DNA from: Aurantiochytrium sp. KH105
Taxonomy: Eukaryota; Sar; Bigyra; Thraustochytrida; Thraustochytriidae
NCBI GenBank assembly: GCA_003116975.1
Contig: BGKB01000074.1
Location: 186,001-250,000 of the forward strand
Length of the DNA stretch: 64,000 bases
Direction: 5' to 3'
Part shown: in pieces, positions 37,188-47,380 of the stretch
Layout of the letters: every line of letters begins with the position of its first letter
Position numbering within the stretch: the first letter of the stretch is position 1
Position numbers and translations under genes: made by a program
Notes under the pieces: model-generated
Seen by the model: only the letters and a program-made list of their open reading frames with translations
Databases searched by the model: none
What the model was told of the DNA's origin: nothing

Positions 37188-38888
37188 ATGGGGACCGGGT
37201 GCTCGCGGAGCGCGCAGACGCCGCGGAGAGACGAGGCGGGCGAGGACGAGGCGTGGGCCGAGCAGCAGCGGCAGCAGCAGCAGCAGCAGCAAGCGCAGCA
37301 AGCGCAGCAGCAGCAGCAGCAGCAGCAGCAGACGCGGGAAGAGCAGCAGGCCGCGAGCTTGGGGATGCAGGAGAAAGACGCCGTGGAGACGACGGCCGCC
37401 GAGGCGCACGAGGAGGAGGAGGAGGAGGCCCGCGAGGGCGGCCGCGCGGACACCATGGACGAGGGGGACGACGACGGGAACATCACCGACGACCAGGAAG
37501 AGGAGGAGGAAGAGGACGACGACGAGCAGCAGGCCGACGAGGAGGAGGAGGACGAGGAGGAGGAAGAGGAGGCCAAGGATACAGTGGCCGCCTCGCCAGA
37601 AAAGAGCGCGAAACAAGGACAGGCCAGCCCTGCGAGCGCCAGCCCTGCGGCGGCGCACCCGCCGTCACCGAAAAGCGCCAAGGACAAAACGAAGAGGTAC
37701 CGCGTGGTCAAGAAACTGGGCCAGGGCGCGTACTCCAAAGTATATCTAGCGGAAATGACCGATGGCGGCGGCAAGGTGGCCATCAAGGCCGTGGCCAAGT
37801 CTCGACTCAAGGAAAAAGAACTCGCCTCCATTCTGCGCGAAACCGAAATCCTTGCCTCGCTGCGACACCCAAACGTGATCACCTACATCGAACACTTTGA
37901 AGACGCCGAAAAGCTATACATTGTGACGGAATTCGCCGAGGGCGGAGAGCTCTTTGAGCGGGTCGTAGAACGCGAGTTCTACGCAGAAGCGGATGTGCGG
38001 ACCATCATGATCAAGCTGCTAAAGACAGTTGCCTTTTGCCACGAACGCGGTGTCGTGCATCGCGACATCAAGCCAGAGAACATTTTGCTGGCGTCCAAAG
38101 AAGACGACGCAGAAATTCGGCTCGCAGACTTTGGCTTTGCAAAGCAAATCGAAGAGGACAGCTTTACGAACCTTCAAACCGCCTGCGGCACGCCTGGGTA
38201 CGTGGCTCCCGAGGTAATCTCGCGCAAGCCCTACGATGCCTCGTGCGACGTCTGGTCTCTCGGTGTCGTGGCCTATATTCTGCTCTGCGGTTACCCGCCC
38301 TTTCGAGGCACGGACCGCCGAGCGCTCTTTCAAAAGATCCGCAATGCCGACTTCGAGTTCGACTCGCCATGGTGGGATCCAGTCAGTGACGACGCCAAGA
38401 ACTTTGTCGCCAGAATGCTGGTCGCCGACCCGGGTTCGCGCGCGAAAATCCCGGATTTGCTCAAGGATCCATTCTTGGTCAGCGAGGAGCACGTCGATAT
38501 TTCCGCTTCGCTCGCGCCTATGCGGGAATGGAACGCGAAACGCAAGGTCGCGCTCTTGCGCAATACTTGGCAAGCGATGCTTCGATTCAAGGTTTTCGGC
38601 GGCTCGGCTCGAAAGTCTCTCTCTGCAGGATCGCTCAAGGAGGTCGAGTCTTCCGGGGAGACGCCCAAGGTCGCCGACCTCGCTGCGCCCGGTGACACCA
38701 AGGAAGACCAGCCTCAGACGGACGAAATGCAAGATGCGAGGGAAAGCCCCGCCAAAGACGCAGCCCCCGAGAAGCTAGCTCCGGAAACCGGGGCAAAGGG
38801 GACCTCGCTTCTTACCAGTGACGAAAACCAAAACGATACTCAAGAAAGTGCCCCGGAGCAAGCGACGACCTCTCTCCGTGTTGTTTGA
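37188..38888 (+). CDS. CaMK-type Ser/Thr protein kinase with N-myristoylation signal
   Basis: The 566-residue kinase starts MGTGCSRS, which fits N-myristoylation at Gly2 (Ser6 favourable) with a palmitoylatable Cys5, so membrane attachment is likely. A polyQ run and a long acidic region precede the kinase domain (about residues 170-440). The domain has a KLGQGAYSKVY loop, lysine K200, HRDIKPEN with D293, DFGFAK with D314, and CGTPGYVAPE in the activation segment, all intact. Sequence style is that of CaMK1/CDPK-related kinases. No EF-hands are seen, so it is not a CDPK, and no clear calmodulin-binding motif stands out in the C-terminal tail. The ATG at 37188 is chosen because it creates the myristoylation motif and is the first ATG before homology. 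Confidence 0.87.
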   Translation: MGTGCSRSAQTPRRDEAGEDEAWAEQQRQQQQQQQAQQAQQQQQQQQQTREEQQAASLGMQEKDAVETTAAEAHEEEEEEAREGGRADTMDEGDDDGNITDDQEEEEEEDDDEQQADEEEEDEEEEEEAKDTVAASPEKSAKQGQASPASASPAAAHPPSPKSAKDKTKRYRVVKKLGQGAYSKVYLAEMTDGGGKVAIKAVAKSRLKEKELASILRETEILASLRHPNVITYIEHFEDAEKLYIVTEFAEGGELFERVVEREFYAEADVRTIMIKLLKTVAFCHERGVVHRDIKPENILLASKEDDAEIRLADFGFAKQIEEDSFTNLQTACGTPGYVAPEVISRKPYDASCDVWSLGVVAYILLCGYPPFRGTDRRALFQKIRNADFEFDSPWWDPVSDDAKNFVARMLVADPGSRAKIPDLLKDPFLVSEEHVDISASLAPMREWNAKRKVALLRNTWQAMLRFKVFGGSARKSLSAGSLKEVESSGETPKVADLAAPGDTKEDQPQTDEMQDARESPAKDAAPEKLAPETGAKGTSLLTSDENQNDTQESAPEQATTSLRVV

Positions 38889-39608
38889 ACGCTTACGCAA
38901 GCAGATGAGCGAGCAAGCAAACGAGTGAACAAACAAACCAACAAACAAGCGAAATATGCCATCCATGCTCGAGAACGTAACCTAACAACATTCTGCGTTA
39001 TACGACGGACCCTCGGCTGCAGTCTGAAAGGACGCTGGCTGAGGTTTCATACATGCTTTGGAGTATCTCTGTCTCCGAGCCGGCGCCCCCCCCCCCCCCC
39101 CACCCCTCCTACCCCCAAAAAAATCAAAATGTCGTCCATCGCGAGAAACCAAAGAAATAGCATACCGAGGAGGCGAAGAATTCTTTGTCTTGGGTGCTGC
39201 GACTCGAAATAATCATGATTGTTCTGGATTTCGATCATTTCTCGATCTCTTTAGCCAACGTTGAAAACGAAAGCCAAAAATGACGTCCTTGCATCTTCTT
39301 GCCATCCCTTTTTCTCAAATATGTCGACGTTGAAAACGAAAGCAAAGGCAATGCCCTTGCATCTCGCAAGATTCTCGAGCTTGTCAACATGGTGAGAAAA
39401 AAAGAATCGGGAAACGTAGCAGCAGGCGACAATAATGTCTTGGCAACTTCCTAGATAAGAATTTTCTTTTGAGGAAAGCTAGAAGAATGCTGCTTGAGGG
39501 GATCTCGAAATGAATACGATAAAAATGAAGTAGACTTTACGTAAAAGCAAAAAGAAGGAGTGGCACACGGGAACGAAAAGAAAAAGTTTTGGTGATGCCG
39601 TCCCCAGC
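38889..39608. other. Convergent intergenic region with a poly-C run and a 69-bp spaced repeat
   Basis: 720 bp between two stop codons. Starts with AAGC/AACA-type short repeats, has a run of about 14 C near 39087, and carries two copies of ACGTTGAAAACGAAAGC (39258 and 39327), each followed by sequence ending CCTTGCATCT. No gene seen. Confidence 0.5.
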
Positions 39609-42600
39609 TTATCCAGAGTTGCGGAGACCGGCGGCAATGCCGTTGATGGTGATGAGCAGAGCATCGCGAAGAGCGGCCTCCTCCTCAGGCGAAGCGTACT
39701 CCTGCTGACGAAGGCGGCGCATAAGCTCGCACTGAATGACGTTGAGCGCATCAAGGTACGGAGCGCGGACCTCAAGCTCGCGCTGGAGGATCTCGTTGCC
39801 CATGTTGAGGTCATCGTGGCCAGAAATCTCAAGAACCTTGTTGCAGGTACGCTTGAGGCTGCCGCGAATGCTCTCGCCGAGCTCGACCATGTCCTTCTTG
39901 ACCGAGTCGTCGTCAGAGGCGCCCGGGATGAGCTGCTTGTCATAGTTGGCGGCAATGGGAGGATCAGACTTGGAGAGAATCATGGCGATGAGATCAAGAA
40001 TCTCACCAAACCAAGGCCACTCCTTGTACATGGTCTGCAGATGTCCGAGAGAGCCATCGGTGCTGAGGCCCGCACCGACACCGAGCCAGGCCGGAAGGTG
40101 GCAGCGGGTCTGCGACCAGGCAAAAATCCAGGGAATGGCACGGAGCGACTCGACGCCACCCTTGGGGTTGCGCTTGGAAGGCCGCGAGCCGACGTTGAGC
40201 GCTCCGAGCTCGAGCTCGGGGGTGACGGTGCGGAAGTAGGGCACAAAGGTAGGCTCCTCGCGCACCATTTTGCGGTAGCGATCGCACGAGGTGTCGGAAA
40301 TGGCATCCATGGTGGAACGCCACTCGGCGCTGGGCTGGACGTGCTTGTAGTGCTTCTCACGGAGGACAGCAGCCGTGTAAATATCGAGGATACGCTGGGC
40401 AATGGAAGGATCACCAAAGTTCTGCGTAATCATCTCGCCCTGCTCGGTGACGCGGAAGCGGCCATCAATCGTGTTTGGAGGATGCGAAAGCACGGCACGG
40501 TACACGGCAGGGTTGCCGCCACGGCCGACGGTGCCGCCCTTGCCGTGAAAGAAGGTGAGCTCGACATCGCCAAGATCCTTGGCGACCTGAACGAGCTGCT
40601 CCTGGCAGCGGTACTGCGCCCAGCAGGCCGCGAGGCGGCCGGCGTCTTTTGCGGAGTCACTGTAGCCGACCATAATCTCCTGGCGGTTGGAAATGCGGCC
40701 AACGTAGGCCGGGAGGTTGAGAAGGCGGCGCATGACCTGGGGAGCGTTGTTGAGATCGTTGAGGGTCTCAAAGAGCGGGACGACGCGCATCATGGGCTTC
40801 ACACCCATCTTGCTCGGCACGTTGCCTCCCTCGCCGGCAGCGGCGGGCGGGGCAACCATGCCAAACTCTTGCTGGAGCAGGGCGACGGCCAGCACATCAC
40901 TGGTCTTCTGCGCCTGGCTAATCACGTAGGCGCCAAGCGAGCCTTCGCCGAGGCGCGAGGCGGCGCGGAAAGTCTCGAGGGTGTCAATGACGGTATCGCT
41001 AAAGCCGCAGTTCGAAAAGTCGCTGAGGACCTGGTGCGGGAGAAGCGGGCGCGAGGTGCTGAGCTCCTGGCAAAGCCAGTTGATCTTGGTGTCCTCATCC
41101 CACTGCGCGTAAGCACCGAGGCCGAGGTGGCGCGTGATGGCGTCGACAGCCTCGAGATGGCGCGTGGACTCTTGGCGAATATCCAGAGGCATGATGGTGA
41201 GGCCAAAGACGGCAACGCGACGGATGGTGTCCGCAAGACGTCCGTTGGCAATGACAGAACGACCCGAGGCTTGCAGAGATTCGTGGATGGCCTTGAGGGG
41301 CTTCATGAGCTCCTCGGCGCTCTCGAGAGGCTTGGCATCGACCTCCTTGGCAGGGTTGGTGCTCGAGTGCGTGGGGGTAAAGTCAGCGCCGCGAAGGTTC
41401 TTTTCGGCGCGCTGCGCGGTGGCGAGCAGGCGACGGCGCAGATCTCCAATGATACGGCGGTAGAGTTCCGTCGAGTCGAGGGAGTTGTGAATATCCGAGG
41501 CGAGATCCTGAACCTCGTTGGAGAAGCCAGTGCTCATACTGAGCTCAATGTAGAGCTCCTCGAGATCCTTGACGTAGAGCGTAGCGGCCTGCCAGCGGTG
41601 CAAGGCTGCGACCTGCAGGGTGGTCTTTGCGGAAACGTTGGGGTTGCCATCGCGGTCGCCACCCATCCAGGAAGCGAAGCGGATGGGCGCGGCGTCGAGC
41701 GGAAGGCCAGCCTCCTCGGCAGGGAGACCCTGCTCGCCGAGCGCGCGCACGAGCTCAGCGTCGAGCTTGCGCAGGTAGGTGGGCACGGCGGTCCAGAGCA
41801 CGGACTCGATCACAGCAAGACCGCCCTGGGCCTCGACAAAGGGCGTGGGCTTGGAGCGGCGGATCTGGTCCGAGGACCAAAGGCTGGCGACCTCGCGCTT
41901 GAGGGAGTCCTCGAGCTCGCGGCGCTCGTACGAGTGCTCGGGCGGGCCCTCGTTGAGACGGTCGAGGCGATCGGAGGCCTCGAGAAAGCGGGTGATGCGG
42001 CGATGCTTTTCGATCACCGTGCGGCGGTTGATCTCGGTCGGGTGCGCAGTGAGGACGAGTTCGACGCGCTGCTTGAGGAGGGTGTCGCGCACTTCGCGCG
42101 GGGAGAGCTTTTCCTCGTCGAGGAGGGCCTTGATGGCGCCGCGAGAGGAGTCCATCTTGGGGGGGAAGGGCGAGGGGACGTCCTGGCCGCGGCGGAGCTC
42201 CTCGATTTCGCGGACGCGGTGGTGCGTCTCTGCGCAGTTGGAGAGGGCGAGAAAGTGGGAAAAGGAGCGGGCAACGTCCTTGGCCTCTTGCGGGCTGAGC
42301 TCGGTGGCGGTCTTGACCATTTTGTCGAATGCCTCCTGGCTCGAGCCGCGGCGAAAGTCTTTGGCGAGGTGGCGCATGCTTTCGACATGTTCGTAGACCT
42401 TTTCGTCTTCCTCCTTGATGATTCCGCCGAGGATTCTGCCCAGGCGCTTCACGTCCGTGCGCAGCTCTTTGGCGCTGAGGTTCGCCAGGTTTGGCGTGTC
42501 ACGGCGCTGCAGTCTGGGCCTGCTGGGGGCCTCGGTGCTCTTGAGCCGGAGCGCCAGGACCGCCTGCTGGTGCTGCAGCTGGCCGTGCGACGCCAGGTTC

Positions 42601-42650
42601 TGGCTGTGACGCAGCGTCGCCGCGCCGCGGGTCCTGCTCGCGCGCATCAT
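39609..42650 (-). CDS. ppc: Phosphoenolpyruvate carboxylase with N-terminal extension
   Basis: The 1013-residue enzyme adds bicarbonate to PEP to give oxaloacetate. Seen: TAHPTEINRRT with the catalytic His, WMGGDRDGNPNV, VGYSDSAKDAG, FHGKGGTVGRGG (Lys for the usual Arg in FHGRGG), and FAWSQTRCHLPAW, all in family order. The C-terminus is RNSG, closer to the RNTG of bacterial-type PEPC than to the QNTG of plant-type enzymes. The first 50 or so residues are Arg/Ser/Gln-rich without acidic residues, a plausible mitochondrial presequence; the plant phosphorylation serine is not seen. The start is the first of two adjacent ATGs (42650-42648). A very long open frame lies antisense to it and is a codon-bias shadow. 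Confidence 0.95.
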   Translation of the reverse strand: MMRASRTRGAATLRHSQNLASHGQLQHQQAVLALRLKSTEAPSRPRLQRRDTPNLANLSAKELRTDVKRLGRILGGIIKEEDEKVYEHVESMRHLAKDFRRGSSQEAFDKMVKTATELSPQEAKDVARSFSHFLALSNCAETHHRVREIEELRRGQDVPSPFPPKMDSSRGAIKALLDEEKLSPREVRDTLLKQRVELVLTAHPTEINRRTVIEKHRRITRFLEASDRLDRLNEGPPEHSYERRELEDSLKREVASLWSSDQIRRSKPTPFVEAQGGLAVIESVLWTAVPTYLRKLDAELVRALGEQGLPAEEAGLPLDAAPIRFASWMGGDRDGNPNVSAKTTLQVAALHRWQAATLYVKDLEELYIELSMSTGFSNEVQDLASDIHNSLDSTELYRRIIGDLRRRLLATAQRAEKNLRGADFTPTHSSTNPAKEVDAKPLESAEELMKPLKAIHESLQASGRSVIANGRLADTIRRVAVFGLTIMPLDIRQESTRHLEAVDAITRHLGLGAYAQWDEDTKINWLCQELSTSRPLLPHQVLSDFSNCGFSDTVIDTLETFRAASRLGEGSLGAYVISQAQKTSDVLAVALLQQEFGMVAPPAAAGEGGNVPSKMGVKPMMRVVPLFETLNDLNNAPQVMRRLLNLPAYVGRISNRQEIMVGYSDSAKDAGRLAACWAQYRCQEQLVQVAKDLGDVELTFFHGKGGTVGRGGNPAVYRAVLSHPPNTIDGRFRVTEQGEMITQNFGDPSIAQRILDIYTAAVLREKHYKHVQPSAEWRSTMDAISDTSCDRYRKMVREEPTFVPYFRTVTPELELGALNVGSRPSKRNPKGGVESLRAIPWIFAWSQTRCHLPAWLGVGAGLSTDGSLGHLQTMYKEWPWFGEILDLIAMILSKSDPPIAANYDKQLIPGASDDDSVKKDMVELGESIRGSLKRTCNKVLEISGHDDLNMGNEILQRELEVRAPYLDALNVIQCELMRRLRQQEYASPEEEAALRDALLITINGIAAGLRNSG

Positions 42651-44640
42651 CGCGCCGCCGTCCGCGCTCGCGCTCGCGCGCGTGTCCCGGCCGACCGACC
42701 GACCGCTCGCTGGCTGGCTGGCTGCCTGGCTTGCTCGCGGCTGCCTGCGCTGCCTGCGCCTGCTTCGCTTCGCTCGCGCTCGATCGATCAGCTCGGATCG
42801 ATCAAGCGTTTCCGGTATGTTGGTCTGTCCAAATCATCTGGCCCCTGCTGCCTTCTATACCATCACATGATGATGGTGGATGCGCGCCTGGGCAGGCAAG
42901 GCAGGCAGGCTTCCAGCAGCATCATCCGGCCAGGCGTAAGAAGAATTGCTCGCGGAAGAAGGCGAGTCGCATCGACCGAGCGAGGCGTCTCTCCGGCTGT
43001 GCTCCGGGTTCCTGCCCTCCCTCGGCTGCTTCCTGCTTTTGTTCCTGTTGTGATGCATCGCCGCTGACCCTGCCGAGGCAGCTGAGCTCAAGCTCCAGCT
43101 CAGGTTTGCAAGCTCAAGTCTACAAGCCCAGGCGCAAGCTCGAGCGCAAGCGCAAGCGCAAGCGCAAGCGCAAGCTCAAGCGTAGGTAGGCTCTCGCTCA
43201 AGCACGACTGTTCGTTGGTCTCGTCTCGTTCGCTTGCTTTCTGTCCCTGCCGCAAGTTGTGACGACGATTCGATCGTCCACGCGCGTCCCGCCACCGGCG
43301 TCCAGCCTGCCTTTTCCATCCCACCGTTCCCGTCGTTCGTTCCTCGCGAGCGAGCAAGGAAAGAAATGAGCCCGCGGTGCAGACCAGGCACGCCCGCGCA
43401 ACGCTCGCTCGCTCGCTCGCCGCCGCCGCAGGGCTGCCTCCCGACGCGGCCGCTCTCCATGCCGGGCGCGCCATGCCAGGCCGCCAGGCCGGAAGCAAAA
43501 ACGCAGAGAGCGTCACCCTCGGCCGGGCTCGTCACCGCCCGCCCGGCCGCCGCGAGAAAGCGCCGAGCGCGGCGCGGCGCGGCGCGGCGGCGCGGCGCGG
43601 CGCGGCGAGGCGCGGCGAGGCTGGCTGGGCTGGGCTGGGCTGGGCTGGGCTGGGATGAGATGCGACGGGATGAGATGCGATGGGATGGATGCGAGCGATG
43701 GGAGCGCAGGAGATGGACGGCTTGCGCGGCAGCCTGTGCAGAGTCACAAAGTCGCGCGGGGCCGGGGCCTGGACGCCGAGGCCGCGCGAGCGCCATGCGG
43801 CGCCGAGAGCAGGCCCGAGCGAGCTGCCGCGGGCGGCAGCACAGGGGCAGAGAGAGCTTTTGTAGTCCCGCGCACTGGGCCGGCATCGTCACATCTTTCT
43901 TGATTGATTGGGGCCACCGTGGGGCGGCAATTTGTCGCAGCAAAAGGCAGGCATGGCGTGCGGCGAGCAGGCGAGCAAGCGAGCAAGGCTCGAGCTGGCT
44001 GGCTGGCTGACAGTCGGGCGGGTGGACGGACGGTCGGGCAGGCGTTGGCGGAGGGAGGGAGGTGCGACGAGCCGTCCAATCATCCAATCGTCCACTGAGC
44101 GGAGCGGTCAGCGCAGCCAAGAATCGTCAGAGCGTGCGGAGTGTTCTCGGGTTCTTGGGTTAAAGCCCACTGCGACAGGCAGACAAATCGTGAACCGGAC
44201 TTACAAATAATGTAACTTCGAGCCGCCCAGCTCAGCAAGCTGTGAGGCTCGCTTGAAGTTGAGGCCGCTTCGTTGAGGCCGCTTCACGGGCGCTTTTTTT
44301 CTTGGCATGGTGACTCGTGACCCTGACTTGTCCAATACAACTTGACGCCTGGACGAAAAAACGCAGAACCTCCGGCGGGTCCCAGGCCACAAGCCAGCAA
44401 CGGCAAATGTGAGGCGGAGACGAGTGCCGCAATGTAAAATGTGAAGTTTTTGTCAAATTACGGGCAGCAGTCAAAATCGCATTCGCGAACGATGTTTCCT
44501 GAGCGCTGACAAGACGCAGCGATGGCAGCACCAACTCGAACAAGTCCGCGCACCTTCTTTTGCCTTTCCCGGATCGTATTTCCCCTACCTCGTTTTGGAG
44601 CGCGAGGACTATGCCCGATCCCATCGGCGTGACTATGTTT
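42651..44640. other. Low-complexity intergenic region, no supported gene
   Basis: About 2 kb upstream of the PEPC gene. It contains GCAAGC hexanucleotide repeats (about 43127-43180), CGGCG and TGGGC runs (about 43563-43660), and GAGC/GGCT short repeats. Many frames are open only because of this composition. A short minus-strand frame at 44201-44392 contains a basic MPRKKAPVKRPQ stretch but has no recognisable relative. Confidence 0.45.
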
Positions 44641-45037
44641 CTCGCACTCTAATCACAAGCAGAGCTCTCTCTCTCTCTCTGTCTTTCTCTGAGATCATTG
44701 AGCCATGTCGTTGGCTTTCCTCTTCGCCGTCTCTTCGCCAGAAAATCTGATTCTGCGGGTTTGTTGATGATCCCGAGAGCACAGAACATTCTGACGGGCA
44801 GTTTAAAGGAAAGGAGAGTAAAAAAAAACTCGGCCTTGCACTTGCTCCTGTCGCGCAGACAATCATCGTCAACCTTGCAGTAGGCTTACTACTACTTTCT
44901 CGACGACCCAGACGCAGAAGCAGGCAATCTATGTGTGCTGCACTAGTCACTAAATTATTTTGCGGGGGCGAATTAGCCTTGGGCTCTCTGGCGGATGGTC
45001 AGGCATGATTGACCTAGTGGTTATTCACGCCACCAGG

Positions 45038-45071
45038 ACACACACACACACACAAACACACATACACACAC
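45038..45071. repeat. CA dinucleotide repeat
   Basis: ACACACAC with AAAC and CATAC interruptions. Confidence 0.85.
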
Positions 45072-45334
45072 TAGGCCTAGGGCACGAAGTACGGCGAGCC
45101 ATTTATTCCCTGCCACTCGGGCCATGTCATGCCTTGCCATGGTATAAACGAACGGATGGCTTTCGTGCCCTAAATGATGCTGCACGCGCTGTAAAATGTA
45201 AAGTGCGAAACTTGATGTCAAAAGCAGCACGCGATAGGCTAGGGCAGCTGCTTATTCTGCCAGCGCTGTGCACAGTCTCCTTTGATGTTTCGCAGGCAGG
45301 TATCGCGCGTGTGAATGAAGAAATTCTAGCGTAG

Positions 45335-46174
45335 GGCTATGGTGACGAGACAACCTGGGTACTCCAGTTCCCCTACCTCACGCGTGTGCAAAAATTTATA
45401 AACCAGCAGACCGCAAATCTCCTTGAGCGAGTGGCTCAGGTTGTCGCCGTCAGCAACGAGATTACGCCTCGTGCGACGGCGTTAACTCACTCAGCAATGA
45501 CGGCCGTCATTGAGGTGGCGCGCTTAGGACACGAGCAAGCTGAGCGGGAGTACGAGAGCATTCGAGAAGTCTTTCTTTCAACATGGGGAGACGTCGCCTT
45601 TGACGAGTACTTTCCGACAAACACGACAGAAAATTTGAGCGATTATTCGCAAGCGTATCGAGAGGATCTCTTGAGTCACCGCGGTGAGTTTGCAGAAGAG
45701 AGAGATACCTGGCGATTTTTCAGAGGATGCGCTGCTCTTTGTCTGCTCGTACTCTTTGTCCCCTTGGGAGCAGTTGTCAATTATTATTGTTTACTACCTA
45801 TGGCAGTCTTGGTTCCCTACTTGTATTACCAAGTACATTGTGTCATCTTTCCGTTCTCGCACGCCACCTTCCGCGGTGAATACATTGCAGCAGCTCGAGA
45901 TCGACTATACGTTGTGCGTGTGTGGAGCGACCTTGGAAATCATATGGATCACGGACCTGGGGGCGAAGATGCCACACCCACGTTTCAAATCAGATACCAA
46001 GATGTAACGAAGCTTGTGAACTTCGAGGACGGTCTCGAGATCAAAACGGGTCGCTTCAGAATATTCTTACGCCCACAAGATCCTGAAGGCTTGAAACAGC
46101 TTATCAACAGGGTTAGACGATCGCATGGCCAGGAACGCTTGCACTCGCTCATGGCGCACGAGGTCAACGCTTAG
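45335..46174 (+). CDS. Unrecognised membrane protein with a PH-like C-terminal region; 5' end unresolved
   Basis: I do not recognise this family. The frame reads in from position 45335 (GYGDETTWVLQFPYLTRVQKF...) and ends at 46174. It shows a helical N-terminal part, two membrane segments (about 45720-45855, CLLVLFVPLGAVVNYY and MAVLVPYLYY) and a C-terminal beta-rich region (about 45890-46120) with a YQDVTKLVNFEDGLEIKTGRFRIFL pattern like a PH/GRAM-type domain. The first in-frame ATG is only at 45497, after apparently coding sequence. The TAG at 45332-45334 sits where an AG acceptor would fit, so an upstream exon is likely but I cannot find its donor. Alternatively the gene is broken by this stop. 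Confidence 0.5.
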   Translation, partial: GYGDETTWVLQFPYLTRVQKFINQQTANLLERVAQVVAVSNEITPRATALTHSAMTAVIEVARLGHEQAEREYESIREVFLSTWGDVAFDEYFPTNTTENLSDYSQAYREDLLSHRGEFAEERDTWRFFRGCAALCLLVLFVPLGAVVNYYCLLPMAVLVPYLYYQVHCVIFPFSHATFRGEYIAAARDRLYVVRVWSDLGNHMDHGPGGEDATPTFQIRYQDVTKLVNFEDGLEIKTGRFRIFLRPQDPEGLKQLINRVRRSHGQERLHSLMAHEVNA

Positions 46175-47380
46175 CTGCAAAGCGATGTTTTCAAGACTTT
46201 GGGACCCGCAGCGAATTCACTCCAAACCATCATTTCCAAAAAATCGAGGGGAGAGCCTGATAAGTAGCAAATGCGACAACAAAGTTCTTCGACAGAGAAT
46301 CAATACAAATAATGAATAGAATACTTTAGATTGCATCGAGACCCACGACGGCAGCAAATGGAAGCAAGGTCTCTCAACGCTTCTCAAAGCTGTTTCCAAG
46401 AGCTGCGTTCGAGCCGGGAAGTAGGAAGGACAACGATCTTCGTGATGCACGAACGCAAGCTTCTGGCGATGAGGACATACTTGGAATTCATACATCGCGC
46501 TCGATAAAATTAAGATGGGTCCAAAATTATCAGTGCTGAAAGCCAATATTCAAGCAATCCGTAACAAACAATCTGTACCTTTTGGACAGGCTGAATTTAG
46601 TAGGGCTAATCAGCTCGAGATACTACGCCAAAATTTCCCGCCAAACGTCAACTAGGATCGATCTTTTGCGGAGTTATTATGATAGGAACGATCTCAGTCA
46701 AATGATCGAATGGTATAATACAGAAATGGAAGAAAGTGATTCAAGCCGTAGAAATCCAACTTTATTCATAGACGAAGACCTGCATCGTGTTGTTTCGTAT
46801 GAAGCAAAAAAAAATGACAGGAGGTGCTACTGCTCTCTCGCCCTTGGAACGGTTTGAGTTCCTCGATATCATGAGCAGAATTTATCAGCCTGCATCCCAA
46901 TCGATTACGATGAAGCCCGCCTGGGCTGCTGAGATTCCAGATGATCTTGGAACGCCTGAAAGCCGCCGGACCAGGCGGAACCGGTTAAAGCGCTTATTCT
47001 GATCACCTACAAGAAACGCAAGGCACGATTGTTCTGCGAGTCCATGCGAGCACGTCAAATGCGAGTATGGAGGGTGGCGGTGAAAGATCTATCGAAAGCT
47101 TGCTTCTTTGCCATCGCTGACGCCCTCGTGGCTCAAGGCGAAGAAGTTGTTCTGCTTTTTGCCGCGGCGCGATCCGTCATAATAACGACCCCGCCGGTCG
47201 CGGCGGACCCTCCGAGTCGCCGGCCTCGACCAGCAGTTGGCCTTCGCGAGGCGTTGGTCTTCGCGACGCGGGCGAGACGCGAGGGGCCGCGCCGCGGCGG
47301 GCGGGCGAGGCGGGAAAGCGGCGGCGGCAGAGCGGGAAGGCGGCGGCGGCAGAGCGGGAAGGCGGCGGCCGCGAGGCGAG
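46175..47380. other. AT-richer region with broken ORF relics, then ARS2 promoter
   Basis: Several short consecutive plus-strand frames (starting 46515, 46582, 46787 and reading in before 47029) have protein-like composition but shift frame and stop repeatedly, as in a decayed gene. I cannot name a family. The last 200 bases turn very GC-rich, with a GGCGGCGGCAGAGCGGGAA repeat, and form the ARS2 upstream region. Confidence 0.35.

Noticed and set aside
36711-37658. Minus-strand 315-codon frame across microsatellites and the kinase 5' end
   Set aside because: Composed of leucine/arginine low complexity from GACA, CGACT and CAG repeats antisense to the kinase gene.
37064-37882. Minus-strand serine/cysteine-rich frame
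   Set aside because: Antisense to the polyQ and acidic codons of the kinase; no homology.
39816-43067. A 1083-codon open frame antisense to PEP carboxylase
   Set aside because: It is a shadow of strongly biased, GC-rich codons in a well-conserved gene; its translation has no domain and extends into simple repeats.
42651-44640. Several long low-complexity frames on both strands
   Set aside because: All follow GC-rich simple repeats and none has domains, consistent starts or splice support.
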